A stretch of DNA of 64,000 bases, taken from contig JAJFPB010000014.1 in the NCBI GenBank assembly GCA_020881915.1, positions 434,001-498,000 of the forward strand, given 5' to 3'. The DNA is from Paramyrothecium sp. XJ0827. Lineage: Eukaryota; Ascomycota; Sordariomycetes; Hypocreales; Stachybotryaceae. Each line of letters opens with the position of its first letter. The first letter of the stretch is position 1. The notes beneath the pieces are model-generated. The model saw only the letters and a list, made by a program, of their open reading frames with translations. It searched no databases and was not told the DNA's origin. The position numbers were made by a program, and so were the translations under genes. Shown here piece after piece: positions 54,827 through 64,000 of this stretch.

Positions 54827-56281
54827 AGGCCAAAACATGCTTTGGTTGGTCTGCCGTAGGTCATTTGTCTTGATAAAGGTTCAGCGTTGTTTGGCACAGC
54901 CTGGAACCGACTCAAAGCGAGTTACGAGCTGTCATTAGATGCAACGGTGATTTCTGAGCCACTGGCGATTACGACTTGCACGGTTCACTTCTTTTGCTGG
55001 AAAGACCCTCTGCTGTCACGTTCAACCTGACTGGGGAGCCGGGTAGTGAATAGACAAACTGTTTGATCGGCGCGCACCGAAACGAGGTGTGCCCGGTAGC
55101 CGACGGGTATGCGTCCTGTGCATTTGATTTGTACATTTCTTCCTTGACCACCACTCCATTTGCAAAGCCAATGCGTGTAGGGTAGCTAACACGACAGGAA
55201 GAAAAACAGGACGTGTGCTCGTGTTAAAAGCACGATAAGCCTGACAATCGTCAACCAGACCATTAATCTGCATTTTGCTAGCTCTGCAAAATGAACGACG
55301 GTACCGCAGTTTAATTTATGGGACGGGATGTGCCCGTTGCAGCCGGCGCAAGGTCTCATCCACGGAGTACCTGAAAGCACAAGAGTCGCATCCGGCGGTG
55401 ATGCTCTTTTACACAGGCGCTGCTTTTCACTTCCTTTACATTAACCACGTAACACACATCGCGACGCCTGCCAGAAAAGGATTCGAGAATGCACGATTTG
55501 TCTCGCTTCAGAGATCCACGGCGATACTCGATTTTGCGATTGAGCTGGATAGGTAGCCAGGCGTCGATAAATGGATGATGGACGTACGCAAGCAGATTCG
55601 CTGCACGACGCCAAGCAGGCTCCCATGATTCCATCTCATGTCACTTTACGACTGTTGGCTGTTTTTCCTCACTCTTACCTCGTATAATGGGCCTTCCGCC
55701 CCCAGACTCCAAGATTACAAAAACCGTCTAATTTGGAAAGGCAGCGCACACAGCAACTGTCCCACGTCGTAGCGAATGGTTATTGGAGTGGCTGTGTTGG
55801 GCCGTTGGCCGACATGTAAGACGGTTGGCTGCGCACAACGCGACTTTCTGCCTCTGGCCTCGGCACCAAGTTAATTCTTGGCGACCGAAAAATGAGATAA
55901 TTATAGATTCGAGTCCTTCCTCTGCCCCAATTGGTGAAGCGGCAGGGGCGTAATGTTACTCCTGGCCAGGTGCCCCGAGAAGCCTGGCCACCTCGATTCA
56001 AGCCCTAGATTGATACTGGTCAATCCTTGCACATCATCCGAGATTTCTGTGCGCGGCCCGACCAATAGAGGCTGTGAACAACCGTACCCCGACCGTCATA
56101 TTCATGCGCCTTGTCAGCGTTGGTGCCAGTGCTTCTTGTTTTGGGTCCAGGCGCAAAAGTCAATTCCAGTTCTTCGATCGTATAAGAGATCATTGCTCCT
56201 TCTGAAGATTGTCGGAGTAGCCATCTTCTCCTCAATTGAGCCAACAATACAAAATAAAGAGAAAAAATCCACAAGTTAGCC
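54827..56281. other. 1.45-kb intergenic region, no gene recognised
   Basis: Contains only unmatched short ORFs (for example 55275-55556). A tRNA B-box-like sequence at 55906-55929 has no matching 5' half. No repeat or mobile element was seen. Confidence 0.45.
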
Positions 56282-57369
56282 ATGCCTTCCGCTACCGCTC
56301 TCTACAATGTCGACTTCGTCAATCTTGGTCCTCTCACAACGACCTATACGGCTCCAGCAGCATGCTCGACCAGCAGCCATATTGCAATGGCCCGCCTAGA
56401 TTCTCCGGGTTTCCCTGTTCTTTTTGAGACCTGCGGCTTGCCCACCTACGGCGACTGCATCCCGAATGGAGGGAAGCTCGACAAGGACGTCGCCGAGCGG
56501 TCCGAATCGCGTGGCCCAGGCAGAGCTATTTACTACCACCAGCCCGCCTCCATCTGCCCTGATTCGTGGACAACTGCTGCCATTGCTGCCAAGGGTTCCG
56601 ATGGCAAAGTGAGCAGTTCGGGCATTTACGTCCCTCCCGCGGACGTCACCACTCTTCCTGAGATCAACCCCACTCCCAACATCTTCATGGAAGCTCTGAA
56701 TCCTGGCGAAACTGCAGTTGTGTGTTGTCCTAGGTAAGTCCAAGCCCATTTCGAACCATTGTAATGAGCTGTGTCTAATATCACGATAGTGGTTTCACCG
56801 CCGATGATGGCCTGGGCTGCCACAGCATTATGCCACGGGATGCCTACACTGCTACAGAAGTTTGCTCCATAGGGCCGAACGAGGGCTGGACCTGGGACAC
56901 TGTCACTTTCACCTACAAAGGTCAGCCGGTCACCGGTCTTGCACCAACCGAAAGTGGCTCCCAATTCGAGCGAGCTTCGATTGTTACGGCTGCTCCAAGG
57001 GCAAGCACGGTATGGAACGTCGCCAGTTACATCCCGGCCGTTACCCTGGTGCACGGCGGCAACGAGGACCCCAAAGCTACCGAATCTAACGAGAGCCCGA
57101 GGGTCACGGAGACCAAGCCGGCGGGAACCCAGACCAGTAGCGGCCTCACGACTATATCAGGGGGAGCTGGAACCCCAGGAGCTGACTCTACGCCTACTCC
57201 CAGCCCAGACAGCGGCAATAACAATGATGGTGACGCAGGGTCTGATGGTGATGACAGCGACGACCCCCCTCCCAGTCTGGGAAATCACGGCTGGGGTAAC
57301 TTGAGTAAGATCATGACGACTGTGTGGGGTTTGGCTGCCGTGTCCGGCATCTTGATTGCTGCTTTGTGA
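56282..57369 (+). CDS. surface-protein-like hypothetical with C-terminal hydrophobic anchor
   Basis: Hypothetical protein of 343 aa from exons 56282-56733 and 56790-57369; the junction gives CCPSGF, a motif common in fungal cell-surface unknowns. The N-terminal about 240 residues are Cys-containing (TCGLPTYGDC, SICPDSWTTAA, CHSIM, VCSIGPNEGW) and suggest an extracellular fold. They are followed by a Ser/Thr/Pro/Gly/Asp-rich stalk (STPTPSPDSGNNNDG, DGDDSDDPPP) and a C-terminal hydrophobic stretch (TTVWGLAAVSGILIAAL), as in GPI- or tail-anchored proteins. No N-terminal signal peptide is visible, although the rest of the layout predicts one, so either a 5' exon is missing or secretion is unconventional. 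Related proteins are known in ascomycetes, but no function is assigned. Confidence 0.7.
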
Positions 57370-58479
57370 TGTGGGAACGGAGAGACGTCGGGTCTACTCG
57401 TATGTAACCACAAAATTCTCGAGGCTGTTCTTCAAACCAGATAGTCGTGTCCGGTAGATCCTCCATTGTAGAAACGATTTAATCGAGTCTGGTGCATTGA
57501 CCGCCCTCTGGAGCAATCACATCTTGCCCAACCCTCTCTGCCAGTGCTATGACTTCTTACCTCCATTTACGCGATCAAGCTTCTTGTCAAGTGACGCACC
57601 AAGTATTCAATTGACATTTTTGTCCTTTCAGCCAGAGTAACGCTGCATGTTGACCCTCGAGACCTGCAGTTGCCAATATCACAGATCTGGCCCAGGTGTC
57701 ATCTCGCTTGCAGCCAGAAATTTCGGAGAGGTTAGAAGGGACATTGGTCGCAGACAGCTCAATCAAGTGCAACGTATCTGAATGAGAATAATCTTTTGCA
57801 TGCCTCGTCGCAGTGAGAACGAGCTTCGTCTAGCCTACAGGTTCTGCAAGTTGGTCTAGGAGCCGTCGAGCCCACCATCAAACACCTGGGGGTGGCAACC
57901 GTAACGGAAAGCAGAGGGTCGTGCAAAGGCGGAGAATCTCCCGAAGACGCACAAAATTGACGGGCCAACGAAACAACGTTTGTCTGTTGCGGTTACACAA
58001 TTCCAAATAAAGGCTAGACCTGTCGTGCACCGATGCGTTGGCACACGGATGAGCCCCCCTCTCCTTAGTTTCTCACCGGCTGGCTAGGCTCGGTTACTTG
58101 CCGTCTCGCCTGCACATGACGTCTCCTAAAAAAGCCATCACCGTCAGATTACACTGAAACAGGTCTTAGCAGCGACTAACAAGCGGGCGCACTGCAGTAC
58201 CTCAAAGAACCCGAATGCTCCAATTCCTCCAAGCAATAGCACTCTGCGCGGCTTGATGCATTGTTTGCGGGATTCTGTGGAGTCTGGCAGCAAAATAAGG
58301 GGCACTTCATCAACCTTAACTTGGCATGACGAAGGCGGCATGAAGATCATCTCGTTAGTCCGACTCTCGCCCAATCACGGCAAACCAGCTAAAATCCACA
58401 AAACCCCTCTGTCTCGACCTCGTCTTTTCTTCGGCCTTCTTGTACCTTTCATCCCTTCTTATTTGCTTTTTTCGCAACA
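57370..58479. other. intergenic, no gene recognised
   Basis: About 1.1 kb before the But2-like gene. The last 80 bp before the start codon are pyrimidine-rich, as is common near fungal transcription starts. Nothing else was identified. Confidence 0.45.
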
Positions 58480-59156
58480 ATGTTGACCCTCTGCAAAACT
58501 TTGTCCGCTCTTGTCGCCCTCTCGGCCGTGGCCACTGGAGGCCCTGTCCAAGGTCTGGACCCCCCGGCAGCTGCTCACCGAACATTGCTGACCATACAGA
58601 AGGAGCCGAAGGTACCGGTATCGCTTCCATTGATGCCAGGCAAGCCAAGTCCAGGGCTTACCCTGAGCTCTTCACCATCTATCCGACGATTCCGGACAGA
58701 TCCGGGCCCGCAGTCGATGGCATCCATATGGAGGCCTGGAAAAACGCCTCCATGGTCGAGCAGGTCGCCGTCTTCAGGGGAATCCCTGCCACGGCAAAGA
58801 CATGCAACATTGTCCTACATGTTGCCGACAAGCTCGATCGCGTCTTCGTAGCCAATGTCATATCATCGACCGGAGACTCACTCGTGACCAACATCCAAGT
58901 GTTGACAGGGCCTCCGGCCGCCGGAGGGGTTTCATTCAACTCAATCCAAGGCCTCTACAACGAAACTCGAATTGGCGCCTTCGATTTTGCCGGATGGGAC
59001 ATCAGCACAATACCGAAGAGAACAATTAGCATATATCCTGTGCCCTGCGCCGATACGCTCTGGTTTAGGCTCTCGCTTCGCCAATTAATTGACGAGAAGA
59101 ATGTTTACTTGCAACAGAATGAGCAAAATGGATACTACATCGAGTATGTAACGTGA
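58480..59156 (+). CDS. secreted protein resembling But2 C-terminal domain
   Basis: Small secreted protein of 209 aa from exons 58480-58552 and 58600-59156 around a 47-nt intron, one of the shortest in the window. The junction gives GGPVQ-EGAEGTGIASIDARQ. The signal peptide is MLTLCKTLSALVALSAVATG. The body (YPELFTIYPTIP, FRGIPATAKTCNIVLHVAD, RIGAFDFAGWD, YPVPCADTLWFRLSL, NGYYIEYVT) has the look of the But2 C-terminal (ubiquitin-3-binding) domain found in many secreted ascomycete proteins. The assignment is from pattern only and moderate. Two Cys (TCN, PCAD) could form a disulphide. Function unknown; such proteins occur among candidate effectors and wall proteins. Confidence 0.65.
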
Positions 59157-59789
59157 GTTCTACTGAGATAATTGTCGCCTCTCGTGGAAGGAATCAGTGG
59201 GAGGTTGGCTCGGTGGGAACAAAAGTAGGATGATTCTAGACTGTCATCGTCTAGCTAAAAATAACGTGTAATAGCCACTTTAAAATTAATAGTGTACCGC
59301 TTTTTAGTATTTTCTTACTAACAAAAGACTTGGGCACCAATGTATGACCTGTAGCTTACGCCAGTGAGTGGTTCTGATAGAAATGCCGGGAAGCTAATTC
59401 AATTTTCAACGTCAGAAATCACACCTAGTGAGCCCGGGAGAATTAGTCATGGTCATAGAATTCCTCTCTACGGGATCGGTTGTGCTCCAGAGGCATCGTG
59501 GGAGTTCCCATAGATTCATATCAGAAGACCTAAACGTCCTGGAGTCACTAGAACTCGATATTTCCTTGGCTACCTAAGCCGTCCTGCTTACATAGAGTTT
59601 GCTTTGAGCATTGGGCATTGACACCCGATCCAGCAGACTTGGCATCAACAAGCGATGAGCAAGCGTATTACAAAGAAAGAATGTAGAACGGCTAATCTCA
59701 AAATATGACTCAAGGGCTAACCCGACGCCGCAGTAAGGGAACTCAAAACTCTACCTATTTAGTCAACCATATATACATACTACTTACTC
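59157..59789. terminator. convergent 3' region before the subtilase
   Basis: About 630 bp between the converging But2-like and subtilase genes. AT-rich stretches near 59270-59340 probably hold polyadenylation signals. No ORF of interest. Confidence 0.4.
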
Positions 59790-62611
59790 TCAGTTCCGAA
59801 TATGATCCTCGGTGACATCTATGACTCCACTCAACCAGCTGTCCCAGGAGCTCGGATCATCCGCATCCTCGAAATATTTCAACCATCTCAGTAAAATGCG
59901 ATAAGATCCTTTCTTCAGATCTATTCCTATTGCGCCTGTCACATCCAGTGGGTAAGATTGCCAAAGATACTCATAGTTGGTCCGAGGAGGGAAATCATTC
60001 TGTATATCAACCGACCCAATGACTGGAACACCTGCAACTGTTCCATTCTCCGTCATCGTTGTCTCCGTGAGGTTGAGCATCTTGATGCGTGGGTCAAAAC
60101 CATACCATGTTGGGGTAAAGTTGGTGCTAGCTCGTATGACGTCCATCCGGAATTGGCGTACGGGTTGGAGGGAGGTGAAACGAGCAATGACAATATGTGG
60201 CCACTGAAGTGAGAATGAGCGGCGATTGCCGATGTCAGCTCCATCGCTATTGGCAAATACTTGCGGAGCGGACAAGGGATCTTGGCCAGGCTCGAGAGCA
60301 TTTGCTCGTTGCTCGTCTGTTAAGTTTCTCAATCCAATGACTGGCACGCTGCTGTAATTATAGGCCGGTGCCATCCAAGGGACCGTGAAATGCTCGCCCA
60401 GGGAAGAATTAATTTTGATAAACCCCGATAAAATAGGGACCACGTCAGGATCTACGCCCAAAGGTGGCGTTACCGCGAAAGAAACGTTCTTGCTGCCGCT
60501 TGCAGGTATAGTGAAATGACGCCCGTTCTGAAAGACAATGCTTGCTTTAAAGTCTCCAGGGAGAAACCCGGACTGATCTGAGCGGTTGAGACCACCAGAA
60601 AAGGCCGACACACCGCTAGCAGACTCTGTGTCGAGTGTATAGCTAACTTCGCCGTTTGTAGGGTTATCAATGGATACATATGCCTCCCAAGATCTGACGA
60701 GGCTGATTTCAGCTGGTTGAACGAGGGTTGTGGCATGAATGGCGTCGTATGCTTGAACCAACCCGGCACCTTGTTGGATGGTGGGAGACAGCTCATCAGT
60801 GCCGCGGATTTTCACTGGCTTGGCCGTCGCTTTCATCCGGTCGAAAATCTCGTCGACTGATAGAGAGGGATGTTGGGACTTGATCAGTGCATAGACACCT
60901 GACACGTAAGGCGCTGCCATTGATGTGCCGCTAATGATGCCAAAGCCGCGACTATTCTGTAACACTGGGTAGGTGGACAAGATTGAACCGCCAGGAGCAG
61001 CCAAATTGGGCTTGAAACTGAAGTCGGTATTAGGGCCTAGCTTTGTTAGGTTGCTCTATCACCCGAGGGGCCATGCCAGGGAAGCCTACCGACGCTTGAG
61101 AAATTGTTTGGAGAGAAGCCTCCTGCCTGTTGGACCTGCAACGGGGACTGCGAATGAACGAACAATTTGTAAGAACGAGGATCGGCAGCTGCCCCGGACA
61201 GTGTGTCATCGATCGTGACAGCAATGGCAATTTCAGATCCATCTGAATCTAGCGTAGGCGCCGGGAGATCGAACGCCTTCATAGGCGATCCATCATGTGT
61301 AGGTTCCGTATAGGTTAGAATGCGGGTGTAGTTGGCAGCAGTTGCGAGAACTTGGATTCGATCCAGCCAACAATCGACGCCTTGCTTGACCACGAGAATG
61401 TAGTCTGAGATTGGTCCCGAGAGACTATTGGCAGAAGGGTAGTCGGAGGCAGAGCAGCCAGAACGGTCCACATTGTTCTCATTAGCAGCCCAGGCCACGG
61501 GATATTCGCCCTTCGCGAATGGATACAAAGCTCCATATCTAAATTCCACGCCGTTCGAGTCACGTATAGGATAAGTTGGCACCTTGGAATTTTCCACCGA
61601 TGCGACGGCAAGCGCACCATCCGAACCACCCGGTAGAACTATTGTGAACATTCCCCTTGAACCACCGTTGCCAGCGGACGCGATGACAGCAATGCCTTTG
61701 GCCTTGAGAGCGGCCACGGCAGCTGGTAGAGGACTGTACTGTCCCAAAGTCCAGGAAAAGACTTCAAAAGACATGCTCACCACATGAGCGCCGTCTTCAA
61801 CAGCTTTCTGGAATGCAGCGAGGACAACGTCATCGCCACCAAGAATGTTGACGCAAGCTATAACACGATACATGCCCAGCGTTGCTCGTGGAGCGACGCC
61901 CACTAAGCCGGCAAACATGGATGCGTTCGAGGGAACTTCCATCCCAATTATTCCGGCAACGTGCGTACCATGAGAGCCTTCATAACACTGCGGTCGAGGG
62001 TCGGGTTTGGGTCGCAGGACGTAGTCAACGGTCCCATACTCGTCGCCAATGAAATCGTATCCAAATTCAACCTTGCAACCTTTTCCGAAACAACCACCTA
62101 AAGCCGGATTGAGGTAGTCGATTCCAGTGTCGAGAATAGCGATGCGTACACCTTCACCCAGGTTGCCTTCTGCGTGGACTTGGTCGACGCCTGTCATGGC
62201 ATGGGGACTATTCCAATCAACCCCTCCTGACGCACATTTGGAGAAACATCTGGGTTCGTTTCTTTTGACTGCCTCTCTTGCTTTCACAACTTTTGCATCG
62301 GGTATGGTAGGACGCTCGAATCTGATCTGCTGGACTGGGAAAACCTTCTCCACTCCCGGAAGAGCGCGCAGTTTCTCAACGTCATTATCATCTTCGAGTG
62401 TGACTGACACACCATAGAAAATGCTCTTGTCATGAAACTCCCGCCTCAAATGGACAGAAATAGTCAGTTGAGCTGCTTTTTCAACAAGGGTATCGGGAGT
62501 GAGATCGGTCGAATCCGAAGTGAGCTGCACAAAGTAGGCTTTCGGCAGAGCTATCGAGCCCGCAAAGCCCAAGTAATAGGCTGCTGCCGCAAGGCATGCG
62601 GAGAAGCGCAT
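59790..62611 (-). CDS. secreted subtilisin-like serine protease (S8)
   Basis: Secreted subtilase of 922 aa from two exons (62611-61090 and 61036-59790). The intron removal gives FSSV-GPNTDFSFKPNLAAPGG, a conserved S8 segment. Order of parts: signal peptide (MRFSACLAAAAYYLGFAGSI); inhibitor-I9-type propeptide (about residues 24-100); catalytic domain with Asp161 (AILDTGID), His214 (GSHGTHVAG), oxyanion Asn (IASAGNGG) and Ser546 (SGTSMAAP); an inserted protease-associated region between His and Ser; then a C-terminal fibronectin-like region of about 340 residues (NPTNGEVSYTLDTES, SKNVSFAVTPP). This is the layout of the minor extracellular protease Vpr / C5-peptidase-like fungal subtilases. The start at 62611 is preferred to an upstream in-frame ATG at 62659 because the signal peptide begins there. 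All catalytic residues are intact. Confidence 0.92.
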
Positions 62612-63713
62612 GACGGAATCGGTAGACTCAACTACAACCTCAGGGTGACAAGTTTGCAAATGAAGATGGACACTGCGGTCGAAAAGAAGTCCTCTCGTGC
62701 AATTTCGGGGTCGGAAGAAGATCTACACCAAGCAAGTTACGCAATCTCCGCAATTTCCGCGAACACGCTACTTCTGCTCCGCTGCGATTGAGTATACTAT
62801 AAGTTAGTGACAGGGATCAATGCGCTATCAAGTCTTTTCTCGTATCGGCAGGCCACAGTACCCACTGATGCCCAACCTCGTATCGAAACATAGGCTTGGC
62901 TGTTATTTGTTCGCCCAGCCGGAAGGCCAAGGCGATGGCCGGTTCTGCAGTTTCGGATACTACCCGTCTTGACCAAATAAGGCCTCCTTGAAGTGTACGG
63001 ATTCGTATCTTCCAATCCGCTACCCCTCCTAATTTTAGTCGGTTTGGAGTTATTCATTTCGTCTTGTCCCTTACGTGCTCTCCGACCATGCAGCACGTCG
63101 CATTACACTGGAAAACATTACAATCAGCTGGACGAGGTCTTGCCTGCCTAACATTAGCATACCCAAGTATTGGAGCCACTGTGCTCGAGTCCTTTTAATT
63201 GTTCGTTGTAACTCACGGAAACTAAATGGATCTGATCCCTAAAACCACGTCGTCTTTTCGGAAGACTCATTATCTAGGATCTGATCCTTAGCCTGCATGA
63301 AGTCCGGTTGATCCCTTATCTATTGATAGCATGTGGTTGGTGTATTGTGCCGAGTGAGAGCTGATGAAACAGGATAAGGAATCGAGATGAAGCATACAAA
63401 GGGGACCCGAACTCAACCCCCGTACGCCGGTAAATCCTTCAAGTACAAGCAGAACCGTGTGCGAGAGGCGCAGAAACTTTCTGTCTGATTGAGGATGTCG
63501 GCATTCACAGCATCGAGCCATCTCTTGACCACTTCTGGTTGCCAGATTCGCGGGCACCTAATATAGGCCAAATTTCAGGCTATATGCATTTGCTATCAAG
63601 ACTGCTCCACCATCTCCTCTCACGCTGTAATTGTGAACTAGGACAATATCACGCAAAACAGGCAGTGGTGGGACTAAAATTGACCTAGGTACACAGGCAC
63701 CGTACTGGACAGC
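62612..63713. other. intergenic, no gene recognised
   Basis: About 1.1 kb upstream of the subtilase and downstream of the partial SDR gene. No supported ORF, RNA or repeat. A TATAGTATA-like element near 62795-62803 on the minus strand may serve the subtilase. Confidence 0.4.
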
Positions 63714-64000
63714 CTAAAGCCAATTTCCCTTTTCCCCACGGTGGGATAAGAATGCACCACCGTCTCCATTCTCGATACTTGCCTTCTCCAAAACTGATAT
63801 AGTAGCGCTAACGGCCTCTGCAGGAGTCGTAGGACCTCTGAAGTGAGGTGCATAAGCCGCAAACTTCTGAGCCATTTCTCCCATGGACTCCAGCTGGTGT
63901 TGATTAACTGCAAGATCGGCTGTTAGAAAATGCCGGGTTTACATTTTGGGAAGTCTTACGATTTTGATGGTGACCTGTGTCGGCGATTCCTGGGCTGAGA
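63714..64000 (-). CDS. short-chain dehydrogenase, C-terminal part (runs off the window)
   Basis: The 3' end of a gene entering from the right edge. Two exon pieces are visible (64000-63960 and 63907-63714) around a 52-nt intron. They encode LSPGIADTGHHQN-LNQHQLESMGEM, then RGPTTPAEAVSATISVLEKA and GDGGAFLSHRGEKGNWL before the stop. The LSPG motif after the catalytic region, the PAEAV segment and the terminal GDGGAFLSH-x-G-x(3)-WL pattern are typical of fungal classical SDRs. The catalytic Tyr-Lys and the Rossmann motif lie outside the window, so activity cannot be judged. Confidence 0.75.

Noticed and set aside
55906..55929. tRNA-like 3' half with a B-box-like GATTCGAGTCC and a terminal CTGCCCCA
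   Set aside because: No complementary GGGGCAG acceptor strand or anticodon arm lies within tRNA distance upstream, so no cloverleaf can be folded.
1..64000. CRISPR arrays, bacterial insertion sequences or prophage genes
   Set aside because: None seen. Introns and gene families are those of a filamentous fungus, and no complete transposon was recognised on either strand.

Overview
The window is nuclear DNA of a filamentous ascomycete (Pezizomycotina; Sordariomycetes is a reasonable guess, the genus cannot be fixed from this sequence). The reasons are short GT-AG introns of about 45-110 bp with CTRAY-like branch points, Zn2Cys6 regulators, a highly reducing polyketide synthase, a HET-domain gene, a CFEM/PTH11-type receptor and a subtilase of fungal architecture. 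All exon models were joined by hand from splice signals and protein-family continuity. There are 24 complete or nearly complete protein genes, one partial gene at the right edge and one tRNA-Thr.

Layout. 0.3-4.7 kb: a DUF2306 membrane protein, an NmrA-like NAD(P)-binding protein and a DUF3425/bZIP-type regulator. 6.2-18.7 kb: a compact secondary-metabolite core made of an AflR-like Zn2Cys6 regulator, an alpha-oxoamine synthase (AOS) and a 2575-residue HR-PKS without a thioesterase. AOS and PKS are divergent from one 1-kb promoter. The expected chemistry is release of a reduced, C-methylated polyketide by decarboxylative condensation with an amino acid, giving a sphinganine-like amino ketone. 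19.5-26.5 kb: a second Zn2Cys6 regulator, an intracellular GH88 unsaturated-glucuronyl hydrolase and a divergent anion:cation-symporter MFS carrier, best read as a small uronide-uptake and hydrolysis unit. 27.9-39.8 kb: a P450, a HET-domain protein, tRNA-Thr, an NAD(P)-dependent epimerase/reductase, a Gfo/Idh/MocA oxidoreductase and a secreted GH43-CBM35 enzyme of exo-beta-1,3-galactanase type. 42.1-50.2 kb: an MBL-fold hydrolase, then two multicopper-oxidase (MCO) genes head to head and a small single-pass membrane protein with a PPxY motif. 51.1-64 kb: CFEM-rhodopsin receptor, paraoxonase-like protein, two surface/secreted unknowns, a subtilase, and the 3' end of an SDR gene.

Most interesting points. 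(1) The left-hand MCO gene keeps an intact 11-exon reading frame but has lost 7 of the 11 copper ligands, including the type-1 cysteine, while its divergent neighbour keeps all of them. This looks like a membrane-anchored, copper-dead pseudoenzyme paired with an active oxidase. (2) The PKS begins with a >100-residue Asn-Gly/His-rich tandem-repeat tail, and the partner AOS ends with a short Asn-Gly-rich tail, so the two may be matched linkers or docking tails. (3) The PKS/AOS core is unusually small, with no tailoring gene inside it. (4) The GH88/MFS pair shares a promoter carrying a CGG-N6-CCG site next to a Zn2Cys6 gene.
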